Assembly (NCBI GenBank): GCA_900553415.1
Contig: USDH01000021.1
Span: 1-14,928 of the forward strand
Length of the DNA: 14,928 nt
Source of the DNA: an uncultured Collinsella sp.
GTDB lineage: Bacteria; Actinomycetota; Coriobacteriia; Coriobacteriales; Coriobacteriaceae
Direction of reading: 5' to 3'
Each line of letters starts with the position of its first letter. Positions within the stretch are counted from its first letter, which is position 1. The translations under genes were made by a program, and so were the position numbers. The notes under the pieces are model-generated. The model was not told where the DNA came from. It did no database searches and saw only the letters and a program-made list of their open reading frames with translations. Positions 6,518 to 14,665 of this stretch are shown here, piece after piece.

Positions 6518-7942
6518 CTATGCGAATGGCTCGTCCTGCTGTATGGGAAACGTCACCGTAATGGTAGTTCCCACGCCCAACTCACTCGACAGATCGAGCG
6601 TGGCGTGATGATACAGGGCCGCATGCTTGACAATGGCAAGCCCCAGGCCGGTTCCGCCGCGTGCCTTGGACCTACTCTTGTCCACGCGATAGAACCGCTC
6701 GAATACCTTGCCCTGTTCTTCAGGCGCGATACCGATTCCCGTGTCGGCGACCGCGAGGAACGGATGGCCTTCGTCGTTGGTGCCGCACTGCAGCGTAACC
6801 GTACCGCCGGGTCGATTGTAGCGGATGGCGTTGCTTGCCAGATTATAGATGAGCTCGTCGATCAAGCGCGACACGCCTTCGATGACCACAGGCTTGGTCT
6901 CATGACTTATCGTCACATTCGCCTGACGGGCGACCTGTTCAAGACGCTGCTCAACCGCGTAGATGGCACGCGAGAGCTCAATAGGCTCCGTGGACCCAAT
7001 GGGCACCGCCTCGCCCTCAGTTGCACGCTCGGCCTCGTCCAAGTTAGACAGCGTAAGGATGTCGTTGACAAGCGCTGCCAAGCGGCCCGCCTCACGATAG
7101 ATGCGACCGCCAAAGTTGCGCAGGTCGTCCTCGCCCTCGACCATGCCATTTGCGATGAGCTCGGCATAGCCCGAAATCGCCGTAAGCGGCGTCTTGAGCT
7201 CATGAGTGATATTCGCCGTGAACTCGCGGCGCATACGGTCGTTGTCCGCTAGCACCGCCATTTGGCGCTTGAGTTCCTGGCGCTGCGACTCGATACGCTC
7301 AAGCATGGGGACCATCTCGGCATAGGCGTGCTCATAGCTACGGCGCGGGTGGTCCAAATCCACCTCTTGCAACGGCGCGATGATGGCACGGGACTCACGG
7401 CGCGCCATAAAAAACGAGAGTACTGCACCCGCTGCTGCGATAAGCAGCATCGGCGCCACCATCGACAGCAAAATCGCCGCAACGCCAGGCTGGGCCTGCG
7501 CCAAGCGGACAACCTGGCCGTTATCAAGAGCGACGGCGCGATACAGCATAATCTCGTCGAGCGTAGAGCTTGCGCGCTCCGCGGAACCCGTACCACTCTC
7601 AAAGGCCTCGATGACCTCGGGGCGATCGCCATGGTTGGGCAGTGTGGAAGGCGACGCCTCGTTGTCGTAGGCAACCGATCCATCCTTGTTAATCAGCGTG
7701 ATGCGCAAGTCCTCGCGATCGAGGCTACGCAAGAACGGGATGGGCTCCTGCTGCTCGTCGAGGGCGGCAGCAATGAGCTCGGTTTCCTGCGCCAGATTGG
7801 CACTCGTGGCATCCGCCAAAGTGTTTTGCACAAAGAACGCACCCAGCACCGTAAACGCCACGATAACCGCCATGGCGCAAACAAAGATCGTCACAAAAAC
7901 GCGGTGCGACAGCGTTTGTTTTCCCTGGGGGGCGAAGACCAC
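6518..7942 (-). CDS. phoR: PhoR-type sensor histidine kinase
   Basis: A 474-residue membrane kinase expected to sense phosphate status through the Pst transporter and to phosphorylate the adjacent regulator. Membrane helices lie at about 15-38 and 153-178, flanking an extracytoplasmic domain (ITLINKDGSVAYDNEA, then HGDRPEVIEAF) of the PhoR/PAS-like kind. The H box is NITHELKTPL (His247), the N box LIYNLASNAIRYN (365-377), G1 DTGIGI (400-405), the F box FERFYR (414-419) and G2 GGTGLGLA (429-436). All catalytic elements are intact. The start is GTG 7942, three bases after the regulator stop, with GGAG formed by that gene's end, so translation is likely coupled. Its neighbours pstB and a PhoB-family regulator support the phosphate role. 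Confidence 0.9.
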   Translation of the reverse strand: MVFAPQGKQTLSHRVFVTIFVCAMAVIVAFTVLGAFFVQNTLADATSANLAQETELIAAALDEQQEPIPFLRSLDREDLRITLINKDGSVAYDNEASPSTLPNHGDRPEVIEAFESGTGSAERASSTLDEIMLYRAVALDNGQVVRLAQAQPGVAAILLSMVAPMLLIAAAGAVLSFFMARRESRAIIAPLQEVDLDHPRRSYEHAYAEMVPMLERIESQRQELKRQMAVLADNDRMRREFTANITHELKTPLTAISGYAELIANGMVEGEDDLRNFGGRIYREAGRLAALVNDILTLSNLDEAERATEGEAVPIGSTEPIELSRAIYAVEQRLEQVARQANVTISHETKPVVIEGVSRLIDELIYNLASNAIRYNRPGGTVTLQCGTNDEGHPFLAVADTGIGIAPEEQGKVFERFYRVDKSRSKARGGTGLGLAIVKHAALYHHATLDLSSELGVGTTITVTFPIQQDEPFA

Positions 7943-7945
7943 GGG

Positions 7946-8674
7946 TTACTCCTCCGATGCGGTGGACGCGGTGTCATCACCTTCGGCACCATCACCGGCA
8001 GAAGGCTCGGCCAAGCGGTAGCCCACGCCGCGCACGGTCTCGATGGCGCTGGCATGCTCGCCCAGTTTTTGGCGAAGCGTCTGCACGTGCACGTCAACGG
8101 TGCGCGAACCGCCGTCGAAGTCCCAGCCCCACACGCTCTGCAGCAACGACTCGCGGGTAAAGACCACGCCGGGCTTGCGCATGAGATACTCAAGCAGGTC
8201 GAACTCGCGCAGGGTGAGCTTAAGCGGCTCGCCGGCAACGGTCACCTCGCGATGGCTGGGCGAGAGCACGATGTCGCCCACGCTGAGCACATCGCTCGCC
8301 TGCTTGACCATGCCGCCGCGACGCAGCAGTGCGCGGCAGCGGCTCGCAAGCTCCATGAGCGAGAAGGGTTTAGTCAGGTAATCGTCGGCACCGCCATCGA
8401 GCGCCATGACCTTATCGAGCTCGGTGTCCTTGGCGGTAAGCATCATGATGGGCACCGTCGCCGTCAGGCGGTCGGCACGCAGGCGACGCATAATCGCCAG
8501 GCCATCGGTGTCGGGCAGCATGATATCAAGCAGCACAGCATCGGGCACCCGTCGCGCCACGGCGGCCTTAAACTCGCCGTCGCACGAAAAGCCCTCGGCC
8601 TCGATTCCCTGCTTGCGCAGCGCATAGACCGTCAAATCCCTGATGTTGTCATCGTCCTCGACGTAATAGATCAT
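7946..8674 (-). CDS. phoP: PhoP/PhoB-type response regulator
   Basis: A 242-residue OmpR/PhoB-family transcription factor, the likely target of the downstream kinase. The receiver domain (1-115) has the acidic pocket EDDD (6-9), the phosphorylated Asp50 in LLDIMLPDTDG, a conserved Thr in MLTAKD and Lys in YLTKPF. The DNA-binding winged helix (about 130-222) has LTLREFDLLEYL, the recognition-helix region SRTVDVHVQTLRQKL and the terminal hairpin ETVRGVGYRL. An acidic tail of about 18 residues (GAEGDDTASTASEE) extends past the domain. The start ATG 8674 has AAGGGG upstream. It follows pstB by 64 bp. I assign it to phosphate control by context; the sequence alone only shows the OmpR/PhoB family. 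Confidence 0.9.
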   Translation of the reverse strand: MIYYVEDDDNIRDLTVYALRKQGIEAEGFSCDGEFKAAVARRVPDAVLLDIMLPDTDGLAIMRRLRADRLTATVPIMMLTAKDTELDKVMALDGGADDYLTKPFSLMELASRCRALLRRGGMVKQASDVLSVGDIVLSPSHREVTVAGEPLKLTLREFDLLEYLMRKPGVVFTRESLLQSVWGWDFDGGSRTVDVHVQTLRQKLGEHASAIETVRGVGYRLAEPSAGDGAEGDDTASTASEE

Positions 8675-8738
8675 GTTGAACCCCTTTGCGGCCGATATGA
8701 CCGCATCTTAACCCTAAAGGCACCTGTAAAAGACAGCA

Positions 8739-9614
<876 letters not shown>

Positions 9615-9679
9615 ACCGCATACCTCCACATCGATATCAATTCAGCAGTATCGATAGTAGAAATCGCGGCTCATATGCA

Positions 9680-9707
9680 CGTGAGCGCATTGTCAAGTGT
9701 TTGTAAG
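9680..9707 (-). promoter_or_regulatory. Possible Pho box / -35 region upstream of pstB
   Basis: On the minus strand CTTACA, TTGACA and CTCACG start exactly 11 bases apart (9707, 9696, 9685). The Bacillus PhoP box consists of TT(A/C/T)A(C/T)A-like hexamers at 11-base spacing, and the three match it at 5, 5 and 4 of 6 positions. The middle one is also a perfect -35 hexamer, with a weak -10 (TATGAG) 15 bases on. It lies about 65-95 bp before the pstB start. Confidence 0.35.
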
Positions 9708-9717
9708 GGCACGCTGG

Positions 9718-10956
9718 CTATGCGGCGGGCAGCTCGATGGTGAATATCGTGTGTTCGGGCGTCGATTCACATGCAACGGTACCGCCGTGTGCCGCGATGA
9801 TCTCCTTGGCAATAGCAAGGCCCAGACCGGCACCACCGCGATTGGTCGCACGCGCCGCATCCAGGCGATAGAACTTCTCAAAGATCACCTTGAGCTTAGC
9901 TGCAGGGATAGGATCGCCCTGATTGATAAAGCGCACGCGCACGCCACCATCGTCTTGGCGCCTGGCCTCAATCGTGATAGTCGAGCCCTCGTAGCTATAG
10001 GCGACGGCGTTTTTCATGATGTTGTTAAACACGCGGGCCATCTTGTCGCCATCCACGAGCACCGTCAGGTCCTCGCGAATATCAACTTGGACTTCCTTAT
10101 GCTGCTCGTTGAGGATGGGATAGAACTCATCAGCCACCTGAGCCAGCAGCAACCCCAGATCAACATAGCCGCGCGTGAGCACGATATCGTGGAAGTCAAA
10201 GCGCGTGATATCGAAGAACTCCTCGATGAGCGCATCGAGCCGGTGCGCCTTGTCGAGTGCCACGCCCGTAAAGTGCGTACGTTGCTCAACCGGCAGCTCA
10301 GGAGTCTCTTGCAGCAGCGAAAGATAGCCCACCACACTGGCAAGCGGGGTGCGTAGGTCATGTGCCAAGTACGTGACCAGATCGTCCTTGCGATGCGACT
10401 CGTCACGCAGAGCTTGCTGCACCTTGCGCTCACGGTCACGCACGCGGTTAAGGGCGCCCTCGACCTCCAAAAAGTCGCCGTCGATGTTGTCCCAGGTGTC
10501 GGGGTGATCGATCAGGCGATCTTGAATACGAGCGGCCAGCACACAATCGGCATGCTGCTCGCCCTGTTCGTAGCCCTGGTAGTACAGGGCGCGGCCACAC
10601 AAGAACAGCACGCACGCGGCAAGCGCCAGCACAAAGCCAAGCATGTTGAATACAAAGCCGGCATCGAACAGCACCGGCCCTTCGATACCGCCGAGCGCCA
10701 TGGCGCCAATCGCCAACGTCATGGCCCACGCGGCGCCGCCAATCACCATGCAGCGGCGCACGATCTCAAATCGATCGATCAGCAAAAAGCCGACAAGCAG
10801 CGCCGCCAAGATTCCAGCGATGTTATCGATGCCAATCAGCAGCAGGCTCAACAAAAAGAGCAGCACCGTTGCAAGCGCGCGGTTGTCGACGACCGACCTC
10901 ATGTATTCAAAGAGTCGATCGGGCACCTCGAACGCTTGCCTATCGTCTTTTGTCAT
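9718..10956 (-). CDS. VanS-like sensor histidine kinase
   Basis: A 412-residue kinase paired with the VanR-like regulator upstream. Four hydrophobic segments (about 28-45, 46-61, 71-90, 101-121) replace the two usual in VanS, with almost no extracytoplasmic domain. The dimerisation helix has YLAHDLRTPLASVVGYLSLL (His199) and continues ALDKAHRLDALIEEFFDITR, very VanS-like. The ATPase domain has the N box NNIMKNAVAYS (311-321), a G1 box written FINQGDPIP in which the usual Asp of DxGxG is Asn, as in other VanS-like kinases, the F box IFEKFYRLD (358-366) and G2 GGAGLGLAIAKE (374-385). The start ATG 10956 has GAGG eight bases upstream; longer frames run into the regulator gene. The signal sensed is unknown. 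Confidence 0.88.
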   Translation of the reverse strand: MTKDDRQAFEVPDRLFEYMRSVVDNRALATVLLFLLSLLLIGIDNIAGILAALLVGFLLIDRFEIVRRCMVIGGAAWAMTLAIGAMALGGIEGPVLFDAGFVFNMLGFVLALAACVLFLCGRALYYQGYEQGEQHADCVLAARIQDRLIDHPDTWDNIDGDFLEVEGALNRVRDRERKVQQALRDESHRKDDLVTYLAHDLRTPLASVVGYLSLLQETPELPVEQRTHFTGVALDKAHRLDALIEEFFDITRFDFHDIVLTRGYVDLGLLLAQVADEFYPILNEQHKEVQVDIREDLTVLVDGDKMARVFNNIMKNAVAYSYEGSTITIEARRQDDGGVRVRFINQGDPIPAAKLKVIFEKFYRLDAARATNRGGAGLGLAIAKEIIAAHGGTVACESTPEHTIFTIELPAA

Positions 10957-10982
10957 ATCAAGATCCTCACAAGCGAAAAGCG

Positions 10983-11678
10983 TTATTCGATTATGTAGCC
11001 GACGCCCCAGACGTTTTTGATAAAGCGCGGCTTTTGTGCGTCGTCGCCGATCTTTTCGCGCAAGTGGCGAATGTGCACCATCACCGTATTGTTGGAGCCG
11101 GGCATAAAGTCCTCGTTCCACACCGCGCGGAACAGGTCCTCCACGGCCACCACGCTGCCGCGATGCTCGACCAGATACAGCAAGATTGAATACTCGGTGG
11201 GCGTGAGGCGAACCGGTGAACCGTCCACTGTCACGGAACGAGCATCGCGGTTGATCTCCAAGCCGTCGAGCTGAATGATCGGCGACTCGGCCGCCTGTGC
11301 ACGGCTACCGTAGCTGGTGTAGCGGCGAAGCTGAGCGTGCACGCGCGCGATGAGCTCCAGCGGACGGAACGGCTTAACCACGTAATCGTCCGCGCCAAGC
11401 GAAAGGCCCTCAATCTTGTCTTGCTGGGCATCGCGCGCCGTCAGCATGATCACAGGATAGGTATGGCTGGAACGGATCGTACGCAGCAGCTCAAACCCAT
11501 CGATATCGGGCAGCATGACATCCAGCAGCGCCAGATCGAACTCCTGCTCCAAGATTGCCTTGGCGGCATCGGCCCCGCTATAGGCAATCTGGACGTCAAA
11601 GCCTTCTTTTGTAAGGTAGATGCCCACTAGGTCGGCGATGGCCTTTTCGTCATCAACTACCAAAATGCGCTCGTTCAT
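10983..11678 (-). CDS. VanR-like response regulator
   Basis: A 231-residue OmpR/PhoB-family regulator. The receiver domain has the acidic pair Asp9-Asp10 in VVDDEKAIADLV, phosphorylated Asp53 in LLDVMLPDIDGF, Thr80 in IMLTARD and Lys102 in YVVKPFRPLELIARV. The last stretch, followed by HAQLRRY, is a VanR hallmark. The winged helix (about 130-231) ends in SNNTVMVHIRHLREKI and FIKNVWGVGYIIE, again strongly VanR-like. The start ATG 11678 has GAGGAG six bases upstream. The kinase gene follows after 26 bp, so the two form one operon. A divergent D,D-carboxypeptidase gene begins about 200 bp away and is the obvious candidate target. No vanH, vanA-type ligase or vanX is present, so resistance to glycopeptides cannot be claimed. 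Confidence 0.92.
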   Translation of the reverse strand: MNERILVVDDEKAIADLVGIYLTKEGFDVQIAYSGADAAKAILEQEFDLALLDVMLPDIDGFELLRTIRSSHTYPVIMLTARDAQQDKIEGLSLGADDYVVKPFRPLELIARVHAQLRRYTSYGSRAQAAESPIIQLDGLEINRDARSVTVDGSPVRLTPTEYSILLYLVEHRGSVVAVEDLFRAVWNEDFMPGSNNTVMVHIRHLREKIGDDAQKPRFIKNVWGVGYIIE

Positions 11679-11698
11679 GCGTGCTCCTCTCGCGCTCC

Positions 11699-11704
11699 AT
11701 TATG
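11699..11704 (-). promoter_or_regulatory. Possible -10 element of the VanRS-like operon
   Basis: CATAAT on the minus strand (5 of 6 matches to TATAAT) stands about 20 bases before the regulator's start codon. I find no good -35 at 16-19 bases upstream, so an activator may be needed or this may be chance. Confidence 0.3.
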
Positions 11705-11830
11705 CCCGAGGCGACGCACGCCACACACAACAAGCGTGGGTGATTAAGTCGGCCTTAAGCACCCTTGTGCCCGTTCGGGAGCGGATGTGGGCCACGCACG
11801 CACGCGATGATCGACGACGCCGGCAAACGA

Positions 11831-11836
11831 TATACT
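11831..11836 (+). promoter_or_regulatory. Possible -10 element of the carboxypeptidase gene
   Basis: TATACT (5 of 6 matches to consensus) lies 40 bases before the preferred GTG start at 11876. The -35 region is poor (TGATCG at 17 bases), as often seen in GC-rich actinobacteria or activated promoters. If real, it places transcription start inside the longer possible reading frame and supports the shorter protein. Confidence 0.4.
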
Positions 11837-11875
11837 CTAGTTCCAGAAGAGACCATCCCGTCGAAAGCGAAATCC

Positions 11876-13216
11876 GTGAAGTCCCTCACCTCTTTTGCAA
11901 AGCGCACAGCCCAGCTTGCCGCCGGCTTTGTCTGCGCTATCGCCCTTGCCGCTGGCGCGCCCACCGTCGCCGGCGCCCAAGTACTCACGACCGACAATGT
12001 TTGCGGCAAAACCGCCGATGCGCGCGGCATCACGGCCGAAAACCTGCCCGATATCGATGCGACCAATGCCCTCGTCATGGGCAAAGACGGCACCGTCTAC
12101 TATGGGCGCGGCGCCGATGAGCAGGTCAAGATTGCCTCGATCACCAAAGTCATGACCGCAATCCTAACCGTCGAGAATTGCAAGATGGACGAGAAGGTCA
12201 CGGTGAGCAACGCCGCAGCCACCGTGGGCAATTCAACAGCCGGCCTACTCGAAGGCGACGAGCTCACCGTGAAGCAGGCACTGCGCGGCCTGATGATTCC
12301 CTCGGGCAACGACGCCGCCATCGTGCTCGCCGAATATGTGGGCAAGAAGATCGACCCTAAGACCAAAGACGCCGAGGCCACATTTGTGAAGGCCATGAAC
12401 GAGCGCGCTAAGAAGCTCGGTTGCACCGGCACGCTTTTTGAAAACCCGCATGGTCTGGACTTTGATGAGTGGGCTGGCGATATGCACTCAACCGCACACG
12501 ACGTAGCGCTGATGATGCAGGAGGCTATGAAAAACGACACGATCCGTGAGGTCGTAGCGAGCGAGGATTCCTGGATGGAGGTCACGGGCGCCGACGACAC
12601 CGACCATTCGCATTCCATGGACACGCATAACTATTTGCTGGGCCAAGATGGCAACATCGGTGGCAAGACCGGCACCACCGATGATGCAGGCTATTGCTTT
12701 ACGGGTGCCTACAACCGCGATGGCGACGAGATCTACACCGTCGTTTTGAACTCCACCACCACCGACCAGCGCTTTACCGATACCGCAACCCTTGCCAATT
12801 GGTACTACGGTCACAAGGTGACGGTCGCGATCGCCAACACGCAGGAAAAGACCGCCAACGGCAACCCGCTTATGGCGCGCATTGGCCAAACCGACTGGAC
12901 GGATAAGACGATCGACGCCACGCTCGCCGATCCTACGGCGCAAGCGACCGTGTTTTCCCTTGCCGGCGAGGTGACCGAAAAGGTTAGCTACGACGATCTT
13001 TCGGGCACGGTGCATGTGGGCGACAAGGTGGGCAGCATTACACTCAAGCAGGACGGCACCAAGATCGCCGTCATGGATTTGGTTGCCGACGAGGAAGGCT
13101 CGGGGCCGAATCCCATTGAGTGGCTACTCGTGAAGCTCGATCGCTTGGGCCGCCGCATCGACAACCGCCCGCTCACGGCAGAAAGCGAGACCGTCGCCAA
13201 GGCGCCCGAGGTGTAG
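11876..13216 (+). CDS. Serine-type D-Ala-D-Ala carboxypeptidase (PBP5/DacA family, peptidase S11)
   Basis: A secreted, membrane-associated penicillin-binding protein that removes the last D-alanine from peptidoglycan stem peptides. The three active-site motifs are present: SITK (Ser88 nucleophile, Lys91), SGN (143-145) and KTGT (264-267). A C-terminal domain follows, ending in an amphipathic stretch PIEWLLVKLDRLGRRI (413-428), the usual membrane anchor of the family. I chose GTG 11876 because it gives a proper signal peptide: basic MKSLTSFAKR, a hydrophobic core, and a likely cut after VAGA (residues 31-34). Upstream frames at 11765 or ATG 11807 would bury that signal and lack a ribosome-binding site, but the site before 11876 is also weak, so the start is uncertain. 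Mature length is about 412 residues. Confidence 0.93.
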   Translation: MKSLTSFAKRTAQLAAGFVCAIALAAGAPTVAGAQVLTTDNVCGKTADARGITAENLPDIDATNALVMGKDGTVYYGRGADEQVKIASITKVMTAILTVENCKMDEKVTVSNAAATVGNSTAGLLEGDELTVKQALRGLMIPSGNDAAIVLAEYVGKKIDPKTKDAEATFVKAMNERAKKLGCTGTLFENPHGLDFDEWAGDMHSTAHDVALMMQEAMKNDTIREVVASEDSWMEVTGADDTDHSHSMDTHNYLLGQDGNIGGKTGTTDDAGYCFTGAYNRDGDEIYTVVLNSTTTDQRFTDTATLANWYYGHKVTVAIANTQEKTANGNPLMARIGQTDWTDKTIDATLADPTAQATVFSLAGEVTEKVSYDDLSGTVHVGDKVGSITLKQDGTKIAVMDLVADEEGSGPNPIEWLLVKLDRLGRRIDNRPLTAESETVAKAPEV

Positions 13217-13244
13217 TGCGCAAGAATAATAAGTCCACTGAAAG

Positions 13245-13273
13245 GAGGCGTCCGAAAGGATGCCTCTTTTTTT
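13245..13273 (+). terminator. Intrinsic terminator of the carboxypeptidase gene
   Basis: GAGGCGTCC (13245-13253) pairs with GGATGCCTC (13258-13266), one G-U pair, around a GAAA tetraloop, followed by seven T (13267-13273). It starts 29 bp after the stop codon. Confidence 0.92.
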
Positions 13274-13275
13274 GA

Positions 13276-13292
13276 GGGTTCGAATCCCCAGC
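13276..13292 (+). repeat. tRNA T-arm fragment, inverted copy of part of tRNA-Ser
   Basis: GGGTTCGAATCCCCAGC is identical over 17 bases to the T-arm/acceptor junction of the tRNA-Ser at 13357-13373, in the opposite orientation. Its own T stem cannot close (GAGGG faces CCCCA), so it is not a working tRNA arm. It may be a relic of a lost tRNA gene or an attachment core left by an integrated element. Confidence 0.6.
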
Positions 13293-13307
13293 CTCCTTTC
13301 TCCGCAC

Positions 13308-13333
13308 AAAAAAGGGCCCCAAATGGGACCCTT
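13308..13333 (-). terminator. Intrinsic terminator of tRNA-Ser
   Basis: On the minus strand AAGGGTCCC, loop ATTT, GGGGCCCTT (one G-U pair), followed by T residues (complement of the A run from 13308). It lies about 15 bp after the tRNA CCA end and faces the carboxypeptidase terminator, so the two convergent units are each closed. Confidence 0.88.
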
Positions 13334-13347
13334 CTTTCAATTCATAC

Positions 13348-13438
13348 TGGCGGAGAGCTGGGGATTCGAACCCCAGATGCCCTTTTGGGGCATACTCGCT
13401 TAGCAGGCGAGCACCTTCGGCCTCTCGGTCAGCTCTCC
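13348..13438 (-). tRNA. tRNA-Ser, anticodon GCU, CCA encoded
   Basis: A complete serine tRNA. The acceptor stem GGAGAGC pairs with GCTCTCC, the discriminator is G, and CCA is encoded (plus-strand TGG at 13348-13350). The anticodon stem CTCGC/GCGAG holds the loop CTGCTAA, anticodon GCT at 13404-13402, reading AGC/AGU. The long variable arm (TATGCCCCAAAAGGGCATC) is the class II serine feature, and the T arm CTGGGGTTCGAATCCCCAG is perfect. Length is 91 with CCA. Confidence 0.97.
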
Positions 13439-13452
13439 GTAACAGCCGTTCT

Positions 13453-13481
13453 ATAGTAACCAAACAGCCAAAGATGGGCAA
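13453..13481 (-). promoter_or_regulatory. Promoter of tRNA-Ser
   Basis: On the minus strand TTGCCC (13481-13476), a 17-base spacer, then TACTAT (13458-13453), about 15 bases before the mature 5' end. The tRNA therefore appears to be transcribed independently of the ATPase gene, which ends 68 bp upstream. Confidence 0.6.
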
Positions 13482-13506
13482 GAGGGAATTTGGGGCGTTT
13501 CCATTT

Positions 13507-14589
13507 TTATCTCTCTCGCACTGCCTCCAGCAGATAATCGCGCATATACGGAATTGCAAACGAAACACAGCCATAGCCCGCAGGCTCAATCAACCCCGCA
13601 TCGATGAGGCGTTTACGATATGACCCAACTTTATTCGCCGGTAACCCCATCTTTTTGGCGATATCGCCGTTGGCAATCTCGCCGCCCTCGCATTGAGCCA
13701 TTGCCGCGAGATACTGAAGCTGCCGCTCCGAGACCCTGCGCAGCGCCGGGGCAATCACCATAGCATTAAAACTATCAAGAGCCGCCTGGATACCCTTACG
13801 AGCTGCCTCTTCGCTCACACTCTCCGCTCCGCTGCGCGCAGCAACCTGCCAAGCGTAGTATCCGACCAGTTGAACCATAAAGGGATAGCCCGCCGAAGCC
13901 TTTGTTAATAGCTCAGCAGCACCTTCGTCGAGCTCCTTGCCCGCTCGTCTCATCGTATCCTCAAACGATCCGCCGACTTCAAAATCGGAAAGCCGGGTGA
14001 GTTCGATATGTTTTGCCCGCTGAAGGAACGTAAGGGTATCATCAACCACCACGCCATCCACCGATGTTGGCAAACCAGCGAATGCAAAAGCGACATTCGC
14101 CCCTTGGCGAATCAAAAGCTGCATCTCATTGCCCAGCTCGCGCATTTCCTCAGTTGAGGCATCCTGAATCTCGTCGAGCGTAATGAGCAGACCTCCGCGC
14201 TTCGCGGCATCGTACATTGCCTCGCCCAGATGAGATGCCGACTTCGATACCTCAACGGAGCCAAGGCTGACTCCTAGAATTGATGGGGAAATCGACATTG
14301 ACTCAAGACGAACATTTCGCTGTAGAGCCTCGAGGATTCTACTGCAAAAACCGGCATTCGAGGCGACGTCAACAACCTCGAATCCTTTTTTTCGTGCAAG
14401 ATCACCCAATGCATTGAGAAGCACCGTTTTACCTGTGCCTCGGACGCCCGAGATGCGCATGAGTCGATCGGGGGCACCAGGACCATTCTCAAGGGCCTCG
14501 GCAAAATCATCCAAAACAGCGTCACGTCCGATAAGCTCAGGCGGATTCATGCCCGCCGTTGGCTTAAAGGGATTAATGGCTTTCGACAT
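13507..14589 (-). CDS. AAA+ ATP-binding protein with C-terminal winged helix (COG1672-like)
   Basis: A 360-residue ATPase of the archaeal-ATPase/AAA family. Walker A is GVRGTGKT (48-55), Walker B LLITLDE (134-140) with the following IQD, and a sensor-like segment AFAFAGLPTS lies further on. A helical lid region follows, then a winged helix at about 285-350 (EIANGDIAKKMGLPANKVGSY, then RLIDAGLIEP), an arrangement that recalls Orc1/Cdc6-like ATPases. The start ATG 14589 has GAGGAGGG four bases upstream; a longer frame from TTG 14625 would be translated from repeat DNA and is unlikely. No membrane segment is seen. The cellular role of this family is poorly known. It stands alone beside a tRNA gene, behind a tandem-repeat array, and has lower GC than the core genes, so it may be an accessory gene. 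Confidence 0.88.
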   Translation of the reverse strand: MSKAINPFKPTAGMNPPELIGRDAVLDDFAEALENGPGAPDRLMRISGVRGTGKTVLLNALGDLARKKGFEVVDVASNAGFCSRILEALQRNVRLESMSISPSILGVSLGSVEVSKSASHLGEAMYDAAKRGGLLITLDEIQDASTEEMRELGNEMQLLIRQGANVAFAFAGLPTSVDGVVVDDTLTFLQRAKHIELTRLSDFEVGGSFEDTMRRAGKELDEGAAELLTKASAGYPFMVQLVGYYAWQVAARSGAESVSEEAARKGIQAALDSFNAMVIAPALRRVSERQLQYLAAMAQCEGGEIANGDIAKKMGLPANKVGSYRKRLIDAGLIEPAGYGCVSFAIPYMRDYLLEAVRER

Positions 14590-14608
14590 TCGACCCTCCT
14601 CTGCTAGT

Positions 14609-14665
14609 TTTAACAACTTTAACAAAGTTTAGCAACTTTAGCAGAGTTTAACAGGTTTAGCAGAC
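14609..14665. repeat. Three 19-bp tandem repeats (six TTTARCA half-sites) before the AAA ATPase
   Basis: Units at 14609-14627, 14628-14646 and 14647-14665: TTTAACAACTTTAACAAAG, TTTAGCAACTTTAGCAGAG, TTTAACAGGTTTAGCAGAC. Each holds two half-sites TTTA(A/G)CA, giving six in a row at alternating 9/10-base spacing, about one helical turn. The array ends 20 bp before the ATPase start codon and overlaps where its promoter should be (on the minus strand TTGCTA, 17 bases, TAAAAC falls inside it). It looks like an array of operator or iteron-like binding sites on one face of the helix. Confidence 0.9.

Noticed and set aside
8675..8738. Separate Pho box or promoter between pstB and phoP
   Set aside because: TTTACA and TAAGAT are only 14 bases apart and the 11-base periodicity is not kept; co-transcription with pstB is simpler.
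9718..11121. Longer VanS-like kinase starting at 11121
   Set aside because: The extra 55 residues lie inside the regulator gene and look like out-of-frame sequence; ATG 10956 has a good ribosome-binding site.
11765..11875. Carboxypeptidase starting at 11765 or 11807
   Set aside because: The extra residues would precede a complete signal peptide, and a -10-like TATACT lies within them. Not fully excluded, because the site before 11876 is weak too.
14590..14625. ATPase starting at TTG 14625
   Set aside because: It would translate the repeat array (LKLLKL) and has no ribosome-binding site, whereas ATG 14589 has GAGGAGGG.
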